Source: Gallionella sp. (GTDB taxonomy: Bacteria; Pseudomonadota; Gammaproteobacteria; Burkholderiales; Gallionellaceae). From it: DNA of 16,783 nt. The stretch spans positions 1 to 16,783 of the forward strand of contig JAUYGW010000075.1 of NCBI GenBank assembly GCA_030690245.1, read 5' to 3'. Positions 1-7,709 of this stretch are shown here, piece after piece (the first letter of the stretch is position 1; each line of letters begins with the position of its first letter). The notes beneath the pieces are model-generated. The model was not told where the DNA came from. It searched no databases and saw only the letters and a program-made list of their open reading frames with translations. The position numbers and the translations under genes were made by a program.

Positions 1-76
1 GCGCTTTCGGGCAGGTATTTTACCCTATATGCCCGCAACTGAATAACCTAAAGGCAATTGAAATGGCGGAACCCTG

Positions 77-466
77 ATGCGTATCCTGCACACCATGCTG
101 CGCGTAGCCGATCTGGAAAAATCGCTCGCTTTCTATACCGGCGTGCTCGGTATGAAACTGCTGCGCCGCACCGACTACCCGGAAGGGAAATTTACCCTGG
201 CCTTCGTCGGTTTCGGCGATGAAGCGCATGGCGCGGTGATCGAGCTCACCCACAACTGGGGCGTGGAAAAATACGAACCCGGTAATGCCTTCGGGCACAT
301 CGCGATCGAGGTGGCCGACGCCTGCGCCGCCTGTGAAAACATCAGGCAGCGCGGCGGCAAGGTGGTGCGCGAAGCCGGGCCGATGAAACACGGCAGCACC
401 GTGATCGCGTTCGCCGAAGATCCGGACGGGTACAAGATCGAACTGATCCAGAAGAAACAACCCTGA
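77..466 (+). CDS. gloA: Lactoylglutathione lyase (glyoxalase I)
   Basis: The 129-residue protein isomerises the hemithioacetal of methylglyoxal and glutathione to S-lactoylglutathione in the cytosol. It consists of one vicinal-oxygen-chelate fold and has the usual length of short bacterial GloA. The four metal ligands known for the E. coli Ni enzyme are all present at the same positions: H5, E56 (in AVIELTHN), H74 (in GHIAIEV) and E122 (in DGYKIEL). The ATG at 77 gives the family N-terminus [10 protein letters not shown], and a modest purine stretch (GGCGGAA) lies just upstream. Nothing recognisable lies in bases 1-76. A family I repeat begins a few bases after the stop, so the gene is probably a unit separate from the hydrolase that follows. 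Confidence 0.96.
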   Translation: MRILHTMLRVADLEKSLAFYTGVLGMKLLRRTDYPEGKFTLAFVGFGDEAHGAVIELTHNWGVEKYEPGNAFGHIAIEVADACAACENIRQRGGKVVREAGPMKHGSTVIAFAEDPDGYKIELIQKKQP

Positions 467-470
467 AGAA

Positions 471-588
471 CTCACCACGAAGAACACGAAGGTCACGAAG
501 ATTTTTTATGGAATTGCGCGATGTTTAACGCCCTCCGGCAAAGTGACTTTGGTTGCTTATTGTTTTTCTTTGTGCACTTCGTGGTTCA
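471..588 (+). repeat. Family I inverted-arm repeat, copy A
   Basis: This is a 118-bp non-coding element. The left arm at 473-498 is built on CACGAAG units (CACCACGAAGAACACGAAGG). The right arm at 566-588 is its inverted counterpart (CTTTGTGCACTTCGTGGTTC). The core at 511-551 aligns with copy B, sharing ATGGA(A/G)TTGC and GCAAAGTGACT. Copy A lacks the 57-nt block that B and E share. It lies between gloA and the hydrolase gene, with its right arm towards the hydrolase start. Confidence 0.85.
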
Positions 589-635
589 TGGGGATTTAGA
601 CTGATTCCGGCAACCCGCCGGCGCCCGGAGGCCGC

Positions 636-1253
636 TTGGCTACACAACGCGAAATAATCCTTGCCGGGCCAGCCGGCCGGCTCGAGGGCATGCTGCACCT
701 GCCCGACGAGCCGCCGCACGCAATTGCCGTGGTTGCGCATCCGCTGCCCACCATGGGCGGGACGATGGGCAACAAGGTGGTCACCACCCTGGCCCGCGCT
801 TTTCTCGAATTGGGCTTTGCCGCGCTGCGCTTCAATTTTCGCGGCGCAGGCAAGAGCGACGGCAGCTATGACCAGGGCGACGGCGAAACGCTGGATGCGA
901 TCGCCGCCGCCAATTTCATGCGCGGCGAATTTCCTGGCCTGCCGCTGACCCTCGCGGGATTCTCCTTCGGCGGTTACGTGCAGGCACGCGCTGCCGAGAC
1001 GTTGCAGCCGCAGCATCTGGTGCTGGTTGCGCCCGCCGTGGGGCGGTTTGCGATGCCGCTGGTGCCCGCCGACACCTTGCTGGTGCATGGCGATCTGGAC
1101 GAAGTGGTGGAACTGGACGCGGTGCTGCACTGGGCGCGCCCGCAACATTTGCCGGTCATGGTGCTGGCGGGAGCCGGGCATTTCTTCCACGGACGGCTGA
1201 CGCAACTCAGGCAAATCGTGTTGCAGCATTTTGCAACGCTGGGCCAGGAATGA
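636..1253 (+). CDS. Alpha/beta hydrolase (COG2945-type)
   Basis: This 205-residue cytosolic protein resembles the small alpha/beta hydrolases of COG2945. Visible motifs are an oxyanion-side [13 protein letters not shown] stretch (35-47), the [12 protein letters not shown] strand-loop (65-76), the nucleophile elbow GFSFGG with S110, a late acid in HGDLDEVV (D153 or D155), and H182 in AGAGHFFHG. The triad therefore looks intact. The substrate is unknown, with an esterase-like activity most likely. The start is a TTG at 636 with GGAGG at 627-631 upstream; no ATG gives the full N-terminal strand. Its stop overlaps the ATG at 1250 (ATGA), which suggests translational coupling to the ABC ATPase gene. 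Confidence 0.9.
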   Translation: MATQREIILAGPAGRLEGMLHLPDEPPHAIAVVAHPLPTMGGTMGNKVVTTLARAFLELGFAALRFNFRGAGKSDGSYDQGDGETLDAIAAANFMRGEFPGLPLTLAGFSFGGYVQARAAETLQPQHLVLVAPAVGRFAMPLVPADTLLVHGDLDEVVELDAVLHWARPQHLPVMVLAGAGHFFHGRLTQLRQIVLQHFATLGQE

Positions 1254-1255
1254 AC

Positions 1256-2176
1256 ATGGAAACGAACACGGTATTGAGCGCGCGCAACTTGCGCAAATCC
1301 TACGGCGGCCAGATGGTGGTGGGCGGGCTGAACCTGTCCATCCGGCGCGGCGAATGCTTCGGCCTGCTCGGGCCGAACGGCGCGGGCAAAACCACCACGC
1401 TGCGCCTGCTGCTCGGCTTGATCGAGCCGGATGCGGGCGAGTTGCAGTTGCTGGATCATGCCGTGCCGGAACAAGCGCGCGGCGCGCGCCTGCGTGTCGG
1501 CGTGGTGCCGCAGATGGACAATCTCGATCCGGATTTCACGGTGGCGGAAAACCTGCTGGTGTACGGGCGCTACTTCGGCATGAGCGACAAGGCGATCGAG
1601 GCGCGCTTGCCGGAACTGCTGGAGTTTGCCAACCTCGCCCACAAACGCGATGCCAGGGTGCCGACCCTGTCCGGCGGGATGAAACGGCGGTTGACCCTGG
1701 CGCGCGCCTTGGTGAACGATCCGGAAGTCATCTTCCTCGACGAGCCGACCACCGGCCTCGACCCGCAGGCGCGCCACATGATCTGGCAACGCCTGCGCGA
1801 ACTGAATGCGCGCGGCAAGACGCTGCTGCTCACCACGCATTTCATGGACGAGGCGGAGCGGCTCTGCCACCGCCTCGCGGTGATGGACAACGGGCGCATC
1901 ATCAGTGAAGGTTCGCCGCGCGAACTGATCGAACGCAACATCGAGCCGCAGGTGGTCGAAGTGTTCGGCGAGCACGCGGCGGCATGGGCGCAAAGCCATG
2001 CTGCACAGCATGCGCAACGCTTCGAAGTGAGCGGCGAATCGGTGTTTTGCTACGTGGACGATGCGCAACCGCTGTTGCGGGAATTGCAGCAGCATCCGCA
2101 ATTGCGCTACCTGCACCGCCCGGCGAACCTGGAAGATGTGTTCCTCAAATTGACCGGACGGGAGATGCGCGAATGA
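1256..2176 (+). CDS. nodI: ABC transporter ATP-binding protein, NodI-like
   Basis: This is the ATPase subunit of an ABC-2 type exporter, acting at the inner membrane with the permease encoded next. Numbered from the ATG at 1256 (306 residues), Walker [10 protein letters not shown] is at 39-47, the Q-loop Gln at 86, the signature LSGGMKRR at 138-145, Walker B VIFLDE at 158-163 and the switch His at 195 (TTHFMDEAE). The region after about 225 is the NodI/DrrA-type extension. In rhizobia NodI exports lipochitooligosaccharide. Here no nod biosynthesis gene is seen, so the substrate is unknown and the symbol only names the family. An in-frame ATG at 1250 overlaps the hydrolase stop, but the AGGA at 1246-1249 is better spaced for 1256. 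Confidence 0.9.
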   Translation: METNTVLSARNLRKSYGGQMVVGGLNLSIRRGECFGLLGPNGAGKTTTLRLLLGLIEPDAGELQLLDHAVPEQARGARLRVGVVPQMDNLDPDFTVAENLLVYGRYFGMSDKAIEARLPELLEFANLAHKRDARVPTLSGGMKRRLTLARALVNDPEVIFLDEPTTGLDPQARHMIWQRLRELNARGKTLLLTTHFMDEAERLCHRLAVMDNGRIISEGSPRELIERNIEPQVVEVFGEHAAAWAQSHAAQHAQRFEVSGESVFCYVDDAQPLLRELQQHPQLRYLHRPANLEDVFLKLTGREMRE

Positions 2177-2193
2177 ATAGTCGCGTTACACGC

Positions 2194-2288
2194 GAGGGAA
2201 GGGAGAAGGGAGAAGGGGGAAGGGTGCGCGCTTCGCGCGCTTTTACCCTTGAGCGGCAACGCCGTGTTCCCTTCCCCCTTCTCCCTTC
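2194..2288 (+). repeat. Family III inverted repeat with 7-nt units (nodI-nodJ gap)
   Basis: The left arm consists of heptamers (GGGAGAA twice at 2201-2214, then GGGGGAA at 2215-2221). The right arm at 2269-2288 carries CCCTTCC, CCCTTCT and CCCTTCA. Bases 2205-2224 (GAAGGGAGAAGGGGGAAGGG) are a perfect 20-nt reverse complement of 2269-2288. The 44-nt spacer holds a smaller hairpin (GCGCGC-TTC-GCGCGC) and an ACCCTT at 2245-2250 that can pair with the AAGGGT at 2220-2225. The left arm therefore has two alternative partners. The element fills most of the gap between two genes that would normally be closely coupled. Confidence 0.85.
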
Positions 2289-2309
2289 ACACATGCGAAA
2301 CGAGCACTC

Positions 2310-3095
2310 ATGAGCAAGAATCATTTCGCCCTGCCGCGCCTGAGCTTCAGATTCGTCCCGATCTGGCGGCGCAATTTCATGGTGTGGAAAAAGATGGCCG
2401 GTTCGTCGATACTCGGCCATCTCGCCGACCCGGTGATCTACATGCTGGGCCTGGGTTACGGGCTGGGCGGGATGCTGCCGGAGGTCGGCGGCATGCCCTA
2501 TATCGCCTTCCTCGCCGCCGGGACGGTGTGCTACAGCACCATGAACAGCGCGAGCTTCGAGGCGCTGTATTCCGGTTTTGCGCGCATGCACGAGCAGCGC
2601 ACCTGGGAGGCGATTCTCAACACGCCGATCACGCTGGACGACATCGTGTTTTCGGAAATCGTCTGGGCGGCGAGCAAAAGCCTGCTCTCCGGCATCGCTG
2701 TGCTGGCGGTCATCTGGCTGCTCGGGCTGTCGCATTCGCCGCTGACGCTGTGGCTCATTCCGCTCTCGCTGCTGGTCGGCCTGTGCTTCGCGTCGCTCGG
2801 GCTGATCATGACCGCCATCGCGCCCGGATACGACTTTTTCATGTACTACTTCACGCTGGTGATCACGCCGATGGTGCTATTATGCGGCGTGTTTTTTCCG
2901 GTCGACCAGTTGCCGCCGTTGCTGCAAACGGTGTCGGCTATCCTGCCGCTGACGCACGCGATCGATCTGGCGCGGCCGCTGTTGAATGACGTGATTCCGG
3001 CGCATTTCCTGTGGCATGCCGCCGTGTTGCTGGGTTACGCGCTGGCCGGGTTTTATGTGTCGCTGGTGTTGTTCCGCCGGCGGTTGTCTCAATGA
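2310..3095 (+). CDS. nodJ: ABC-2 type permease, NodJ-like
   Basis: This 261-residue inner-membrane permease partners the preceding ATPase. About six hydrophobic segments are visible, roughly at 33-52, 63-80, 118-140, 146-170, 178-197 and 236-255. The conserved NodJ/ABC-2 features are present: EALYSGFARMHEQRTWEAIL (84-103) followed by NTPITLDDIVFSEIVWAASK, and the late GVFFPVDQLP segment (193-202). Length is typical (about 255-265). The ATG at 2310 has no strong ribosome binding site. It lies 22 nt after the family III repeat, so translation may depend on readthrough from nodI or on repeat structure. The substrate is not inferable from the neighbours. Confidence 0.9.
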   Translation: MSKNHFALPRLSFRFVPIWRRNFMVWKKMAGSSILGHLADPVIYMLGLGYGLGGMLPEVGGMPYIAFLAAGTVCYSTMNSASFEALYSGFARMHEQRTWEAILNTPITLDDIVFSEIVWAASKSLLSGIAVLAVIWLLGLSHSPLTLWLIPLSLLVGLCFASLGLIMTAIAPGYDFFMYYFTLVITPMVLLCGVFFPVDQLPPLLQTVSAILPLTHAIDLARPLLNDVIPAHFLWHAAVLLGYALAGFYVSLVLFRRRLSQ

Positions 3096-3104
3096 GGTTT
3101 TGGT

Positions 3105-3515
3105 ATGCTTTGGGTTAAGTCGTTTCACATCATTTTTGTGGTGAGCTGGTTCGCCGGGTTGTTCTATCTGCCGCGCATTTTCGTGAACCACGCGATGGCG
3201 ACCGAGCCTGCCGAAATCGCGCGGTTGAAGCTGATGGAGCGCAAGCTGTACCGCTTTGTCACGCCGATCGGCGCGCTGGCGATCCTCTTCGGCTTCTGGC
3301 TGTCGTTCGGCTACGGTTTTTCCGGCGGCTGGCTGCACGCCAAGACCGCGCTGGTGATGCTGCTGGCGGCTTATCATCTTTACTGCGGCCATCTGGTCAA
3401 ACAGTTCGCCGCCGACCGCAACACGCGCGGCCATGTGTTCTACCGCTGGTTCAACGAAGTGCCCGTGCTGATGCTGGTTGCCATCGTCATCCTCGTCACC
3501 GTAAAACCTTTCTAA
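3105..3515 (+). CDS. hemJ: HemJ/UPF0093 family membrane protein (probable protoporphyrinogen oxidase)
   Basis: This is a 136-residue integral membrane protein with about four hydrophobic segments. The family hallmarks are visible: WVKSFHIIFVVSWFAGLFYLPR with H8 and R24, H29 in FVNHA, GGWLHAKTALV with H78 and K80, and the C-terminal RWFNEVPVLML. HemJ converts protoporphyrinogen IX to protoporphyrin IX in bacteria lacking HemG or HemY. Membership of UPF0093 is clear, but the enzymatic role here is inferred. The gene starts 9 nt after the permease stop, with GAGG (3094-3097) overlapping that stop, so it appears co-transcribed with the ABC genes. Nothing in its surroundings points to haem synthesis. 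Confidence 0.85.
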   Translation: MLWVKSFHIIFVVSWFAGLFYLPRIFVNHAMATEPAEIARLKLMERKLYRFVTPIGALAILFGFWLSFGYGFSGGWLHAKTALVMLLAAYHLYCGHLVKQFAADRNTRGHVFYRWFNEVPVLMLVAIVILVTVKPF

Positions 3516-3519
3516 ATAT

Positions 3520-4659
3520 ATGCCTGATTTTTTCGCTCCCTGCCCGCACGGCCTTGAAGCCGTCTTATGCGGCGACCTTGAAACACTCGGCGCGCAGCAT
3601 GTGCGCGGCACCGAGGGCGGCGTGCATTTCTCCGGCGACTGGCCGCTGTGCTATCGCGCCAATCTGGAGAGCCGCATCGCCAGCCGCATTCTGTGGCGCG
3701 TCGCCGAAACTCGATACCGCAGCGAGCAGGATATTTACAAGGCGGTGTTCGATCTGCAATGGCAGCGCTGGTTTGATGTGACACACACCATCCGTGTGAA
3801 CACCACGGCTATCCGCTGCCCGTTGAAGAGCCTGGAATTCATCACGCTGCTGGTCAAGGATGCCGTGTGCGACCGCTTCCGCGCGCACTGCAACGAACGC
3901 CCCAGCGTGGACACGCTCACGCCGGATGTGCGCATCCATGTGTTCATCGAAGACAGCAAACTGATGCTGTATCTGGATACCTCCGGCGACGCGCTGTTCA
4001 AGCGCGGCGTGCGCACACATACCAACATTGCTCCGATCCGGGAAAATCTGGCGGCTGGCATTCTGCGCCTGAGCGGCTGGCAGCCCGGCACGCCGCTGCT
4101 CGACCCGATGTGCGGCAGCGGCACGTTCCTGATCGAGGCGGCGCAGATGGCGCTGAATATCCAGCCCGGCATTGCGCGCGGCTTCGCCTTCGAGAAGCTG
4201 AAAAATTTCGATGCGGCGAAATGGAATGAAATGCGCGCGCAGGCGATTGCCGCGCAACTGCCGCCCAGGCCGCTGGAAATTTACGGCAGCGACCTGTACG
4301 GCGACGCGCTGAAGACCTCATTGCGCAACCTGGAAGAAGCGGGGCTGGCGGAATGTGTCGAACTCAAGCAGGCCAATGTGCTGGAAATCTCGGCTCCGGC
4401 GGAACGCGGAATACTGGTGGCAAACCTGCCCTATGGCGAGCGCATGGGCGAACTGGACGAACTGGCGGAGCTGTACCCGAAACTGGGCGACGCGCTGAAG
4501 AAGAAATTCGGCGGCTGGACAGCCTATCTGTTCACCGCCGACAAGGCAATTTTGAAACTGATGCGCCTGTCCCCGTCCAAGCGCACTCCGCTGTTCAACG
4601 GCGCGATCGAATGCCGCTTGCTGGAATATAAAATCGTCGCGGGGAGCAACCGCAGCTAG
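3520..4659 (+). CDS. rlmL: THUMP-domain 23S rRNA guanine-N2 methyltransferase, RlmL-type
   Basis: This 379-residue protein matches the N-terminal RlmL half of the E. coli RlmKL fusion, which methylates G2445 of 23S rRNA. The order is an N-terminal ferredoxin-like/THUMP region (about 1-155, with FAPCPHGLEAVL and GGVHFSGD), the linker LFKRGVRTHTNIAPIRENLAAGI (159-181), then a Rossmann methyltransferase domain. SAM motif I is LLDPMCGSGT at 193-202. The acidic loop is GSDLYGDAL (256-264). The catalytic motif IV reads NLPYGER (302-308) instead of the usual NPPYGER. The RlmK half is absent, as is common for standalone homologues. The gene begins 4 nt after the hemJ stop without an obvious ribosome binding site and appears to end the operon, convergent with pilU. 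Confidence 0.92.
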   Translation: MPDFFAPCPHGLEAVLCGDLETLGAQHVRGTEGGVHFSGDWPLCYRANLESRIASRILWRVAETRYRSEQDIYKAVFDLQWQRWFDVTHTIRVNTTAIRCPLKSLEFITLLVKDAVCDRFRAHCNERPSVDTLTPDVRIHVFIEDSKLMLYLDTSGDALFKRGVRTHTNIAPIRENLAAGILRLSGWQPGTPLLDPMCGSGTFLIEAAQMALNIQPGIARGFAFEKLKNFDAAKWNEMRAQAIAAQLPPRPLEIYGSDLYGDALKTSLRNLEEAGLAECVELKQANVLEISAPAERGILVANLPYGERMGELDELAELYPKLGDALKKKFGGWTAYLFTADKAILKLMRLSPSKRTPLFNGAIECRLLEYKIVAGSNRS

Positions 4660-4705
4660 CCGTGCATGGGCAGCACAGTCATGCCGGACGCAGTAATTTG
4701 TCGCA

Positions 4706-5842
4706 TCAGGTCATTTTGAGATTTTCTGTCCCGCTCATGACATCCCGGTCCATGGAGCTCTTGCTTTGCAACTTGATGCGCAGGCGCAAGTCATTGACCG
4801 AGTCGGCGTTCTTCAGCGCTTCTTCATAGGAAATCGCACCGGATTCGTACAGATTGAACAGCGCGCCGTCAAAAGTCTCCATGCCCAGTTCGCGCGACTT
4901 GGCCATCACTTCCTTGATAGCATTCACCTCACCCTTGAAAATCATGTCGGCGATCAACGGGGAGTTGAGCATGATTTCAATCGCCGCTGCGCGCCCGGCA
5001 CCCTCTTTTTTCGGAATCAGGCGCTGTGAAATTAGCGCCTTGATGTTCAGCGACAAGTCCATCAGCAGCTGCTCGCGGCGTTCTTCCGGGAAAAAGTTGA
5101 TGATGCGATCCAATGCCTGGTTGGCGCTGTTGGCGTGCAGCGTGGCCATGCACAAATGGCCGGTCTCGGCGAAGGCCACGGCATATTCCATGGTTTCGCG
5201 GTCGCGAATTTCACCGATCAGGATCACGTCCGGCGCCTGGCGCAGGGTGTTCTTCAGCGCATTGTGCCAGTTCTCGGTATCCACGCCGACTTCGCGGTGG
5301 GTGATGATGCAGTTGATATGATCATGCACGTATTCCACCGGGTCTTCGATCGTGATGATATGCCCGTAGCTGTTCTTGTTGCGATGGCCGAGCATCGCCG
5401 CCAGCGTGGTGGATTTGCCCGAGCCGGTGCCGCCGACCAGGATCACCAGGCCGCGCTTGGTCATCACGATGTCCTTGAGCACTTCTGGCATACCCATCTG
5501 GTCGAGGTCGGGAATCTTGGTGGTGATGGTGCGCATCACCATGCCGACGCGCTGCTGCTGCATGAAAATATTGACGCGAAACCGCCCGATGCCGGGCGGG
5601 CTGATCGCAAAATTGCACTCATGGGTCGCTTCAAACTCGGCAGCCTGGCGGTCGTTCATGATCGCGCGCGCCAGCTCCTGAGTGTGCACCGAAGTCAGCG
5701 CCTGAGGGGATACCGGCGTCATTTTCCCATCCATCTTAAACGCGGGCGGAAAGCCGTACGTAATGAACAGATCGGAAGCATTATTGCTGATCATGCCGCG
5801 CAGCAAGTTATGTATCAACTCGGTGGCCTGGTCTCTTTCCAT
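4706..5842 (-). CDS. pilU: Type IV pilus retraction ATPase PilU
   Basis: This 378-residue cytoplasmic hexameric ATPase of the PilT/GspE superfamily assists PilT in depolymerising the type IV pilus. Motifs are an N-terminal PAS-like domain (SNNASDLFITYGFPP), Walker A GGTGSGKST (137-145), the Asp box IITIEDPVEYVH (162-173), Walker B VILIGEIRD (206-214) and the His box ETGHLCMATLHANSA (226-240). PilU rather than PilT is indicated by its length, by GMISNNASDLF, and by the long variable C-terminal tail in place of a PilT-type AIRNLIRE motif. It lies 34 nt downstream of pilT on the same strand, as in Pseudomonas, so the two are probably co-transcribed. An AGGGAT-like ribosome binding site precedes the ATG. 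Confidence 0.96.
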   Translation of the reverse strand: MERDQATELIHNLLRGMISNNASDLFITYGFPPAFKMDGKMTPVSPQALTSVHTQELARAIMNDRQAAEFEATHECNFAISPPGIGRFRVNIFMQQQRVGMVMRTITTKIPDLDQMGMPEVLKDIVMTKRGLVILVGGTGSGKSTTLAAMLGHRNKNSYGHIITIEDPVEYVHDHINCIITHREVGVDTENWHNALKNTLRQAPDVILIGEIRDRETMEYAVAFAETGHLCMATLHANSANQALDRIINFFPEERREQLLMDLSLNIKALISQRLIPKKEGAGRAAAIEIMLNSPLIADMIFKGEVNAIKEVMAKSRELGMETFDGALFNLYESGAISYEEALKNADSVNDLRLRIKLQSKSSMDRDVMSGTENLKMT

Positions 5843-5876
5843 GGAAATATCCCTATAAGTTCGTTATGCGTGCCAA

Positions 5877-6920
5877 TTAACCCGGGAACAGGTCTTTGTT
5901 GGCTGCCTTGCTGCGAGCTTCAGCCGGGGTAATCATATTATTTTTTACCAGGTTGGTCAGGCATTGATCGAGGGTCTGCATGCCCAGATTCTGGCCGGTC
6001 TGGATGGCCGAATACATCTGCGGCACCTTGGCTTCACGGATCAGATTGCGGATCGCCGGGGTGCAGATCATGATTTCGTGCGCGGCGACCCGACCGGAAC
6101 CGTCCTTGGTCTTGAGCAACGCCTGCGAAATCACCGCGCGCAGCGACTCGGACAACATCGCGCGCACCATTTCCTTTTCGTCGGCGGGGAACTCGTCGAT
6201 GATACGGTCGATGGTCTTGGCCGCCGAGCTGGTGTGCAGCGTGCCGAACACCAGATGGCCGGTTTCCGCCGCCGACATCGCCAGGCGGATGGTTTCCAGA
6301 TCGCGCATTTCGCCGACCAGGATGATGTCGGGGTCCTCGCGCAAAGCCGAACGCAACGCATTCTGGAAAGACAGCGTGTCCCGGCCGACTTCGCGCTGGT
6401 TGATCAGGCATTTCTTGCTTTCATGCACGAACTCGATCGGGTCTTCCACCGTCAGGATGTGCCCCAGCTCGTGCTCGTTGCGGTGGTTGACCATTGCCGC
6501 GAGCGTGGTGGACTTACCGGAGCCGGTTGGTCCGGTGACCAGCACCAGGCCGCGCGGATAATCCGAAATAGTCTCGAAACTCTTCGGCGCTTTAAGGTCT
6601 TCCAGCGACAAAATCTTGGAAGGAATGGTGCGCATCACAGCGGCTGCGCCGCGGTTTTGTATGAATGCATTTACGCGAAAACGCGCCAGCCCCGGAACCT
6701 CGAAGGAAAAATCGACCTCCTTGTTCTCCTCGTAGAACTTGCGCTGCCCGTCGTTCATGATGTCATACACCAGGGCATGCACTTCCTTGTGATCCATCGG
6801 CGGCAGGTTGATGCGGCGCATGTCGCCATGCACGCGTATCATCGGCGGCAGGCCGGCGGAGAGATGCAGGTCGGAGGCCTTATTCTTGACGCCGAAGGCA
6901 AGCAGTTCGGTGATATCCAT
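5877..6920 (-). CDS. pilT: Type IV pilus twitching motility ATPase PilT
   Basis: This is a 347-residue hexameric retraction motor. Visible features are the N-terminal domain (KNKASDLHLSAGLPP), Walker A GPTGSGKST (130-138), the Asp box ILTVEDPIEFVH (155-166), Walker B IILVGEMRD (199-207), the His box ETGHLVFGTLHTSSA (219-233), and the C-terminal AIRNLIREAK motif (289-298) diagnostic of PilT. Length equals the family norm (about 345). The ribosome binding site AGGGAAG (rc of 6927-6933) lies 6 nt from the ATG. It is divergent from yggS across a short gap containing a palindrome. This arrangement is shared with the P. aeruginosa pilT-pilU/PA0394 region, as I recall it. Confidence 0.97.
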   Translation of the reverse strand: MDITELLAFGVKNKASDLHLSAGLPPMIRVHGDMRRINLPPMDHKEVHALVYDIMNDGQRKFYEENKEVDFSFEVPGLARFRVNAFIQNRGAAAVMRTIPSKILSLEDLKAPKSFETISDYPRGLVLVTGPTGSGKSTTLAAMVNHRNEHELGHILTVEDPIEFVHESKKCLINQREVGRDTLSFQNALRSALREDPDIILVGEMRDLETIRLAMSAAETGHLVFGTLHTSSAAKTIDRIIDEFPADEKEMVRAMLSESLRAVISQALLKTKDGSGRVAAHEIMICTPAIRNLIREAKVPQMYSAIQTGQNLGMQTLDQCLTNLVKNNMITPAEARSKAANKDLFPG

Positions 6921-6939
6921 TATAATCTTCCCTGTTTGG

Positions 6940-6957
6940 CCGGTTTTAAACCGGTTT
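6940..6957. promoter_or_regulatory. Overlapping palindromes between pilT and yggS
   Basis: CCGGTTT-T-AAACCGG occupies 6940-6954. Its right arm is also the start of a second perfect palindrome, AAACCGGTTT, at 6948-6957. The site lies 20 nt upstream of the pilT start and 50 nt upstream of the yggS start, so it could be an operator acting on either promoter or a short RNA hairpin in one of the leaders. No matching regulator gene is present in the window. The symmetry is directly visible; the function is inferred. Confidence 0.45.
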
Positions 6958-7007
6958 GATTAAGACGGCCGCAAGCCGCGTGAATAGGACAGGCAGTGCA
7001 CTGGATT

Positions 7008-7709
7008 ATGACAACAATCGCTTCCAACTTGCAAGCCGTGCGCGCCGCGATGGCGGCAGCGGCCGCCGAAGCAGGCCGCGCCCCGGACGACATCAGCCTG
7101 TTGGCGGTCAGCAAAACCTTCACACCCGATGCGATACGCGAGGCCTGCCGGGCCGGGCAGACCCGCTTCGCCGAGAGCTACGTCCAGGAAGCTTTGCACA
7201 AAATCACCGCGCTGCATGATTTGCCGATCGAATGGCATTATATCGGCCCGATCCAGAGCAACAAAACGCGCGCTATTGCGGAACACTTTGCGTGGGTGCA
7301 CAGCGTGGACCGCCTGAAAATCGCCGAGCGGCTATCCGCGCAACGCCCCGCGCATTTGCCGCCGTTGCAGGTATGCCTGCAGGTGAACATCAGCAATGAA
7401 GCCAGCAAGAGTGGCGTACCCCCCGGCGAGGCGGCGCAACTGGCCATGGCAATTGCGCATCTGCCGCATCTCAGCCTGCGCGGGCTGATGGCTGTCCCCG
7501 AACCTGGCGGCGATGTTGATGCACAGCGCGCGGCATTTGCGCGGCTGCGCGAGTTGTTTGAGCAGTTGAACGGTCAGGGCCTGCAACTGGATACTCTGTC
7601 GATGGGCATGTCGCATGACTTTGCCGCAGCCATCGCGGAAGGCGCGACCATGGTGCGCATCGGCTCGGCGATTTTCGGCGACCGAACTTATCACAAGGAA
7701 ACAACATGA
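7008..7709 (+). CDS. yggS: PLP homeostasis protein YggS/PROSC family
   Basis: This 233-residue cytosolic pyridoxal-5'-phosphate-binding protein (COG0325) has a fold-type III barrel and is involved in PLP and amino-acid homeostasis. K36 in LLAVSKTF is the PLP lysine, at the same number as in E. coli YggS. WHYIGPIQSNKTRAI, CLQVNISNEASKSG, GLMAVPEPG and LSMGMSHDFAAAIAEGATMVRIGSAIFG are family signatures. I chose the ATG at 7008 because MTTIASNLQAVR aligns with the start of E. coli YggS. A GTG at 6996 has a better-spaced AGGA and would add four residues. The stop overlaps the proC start (ATGA, 7706-7709), which indicates translational coupling. Confidence 0.95.
   Translation: MTTIASNLQAVRAAMAAAAAEAGRAPDDISLLAVSKTFTPDAIREACRAGQTRFAESYVQEALHKITALHDLPIEWHYIGPIQSNKTRAIAEHFAWVHSVDRLKIAERLSAQRPAHLPPLQVCLQVNISNEASKSGVPPGEAAQLAMAIAHLPHLSLRGLMAVPEPGGDVDAQRAAFARLRELFEQLNGQGLQLDTLSMGMSHDFAAAIAEGATMVRIGSAIFGDRTYHKETT

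Noticed and set aside
471..588. Copy A as a rho-independent terminator for gloA
   Set aside because: The arms could form a long hairpin, but they are about 70 nt apart and no U-run follows. The same element also occurs within operons.
974..2116. 380-residue open frame on the minus strand
   Set aside because: It is antisense to the hydrolase and ABC ATPase genes, which have complete motifs. Its composition is Arg/His/Gln-rich, as expected for a shadow frame in GC-rich DNA.
1256..3095. Nodulation factor export locus
   Set aside because: The ATPase and permease are NodI/NodJ-like in family only. No nodulation synthesis genes are present and such pairs are common in non-symbiotic betaproteobacteria.
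4660..4705. Terminator between convergent rlmL and pilU
   Set aside because: Only a 5-bp GCATG/CATGC inverted repeat with an 11-nt loop is present and there is no U-tract.
5964..6959. 331-residue open frame on the plus strand opposite pilT
   Set aside because: It is a shadow frame. pilT on the other strand has every family motif, and this frame shows no recognisable domain.
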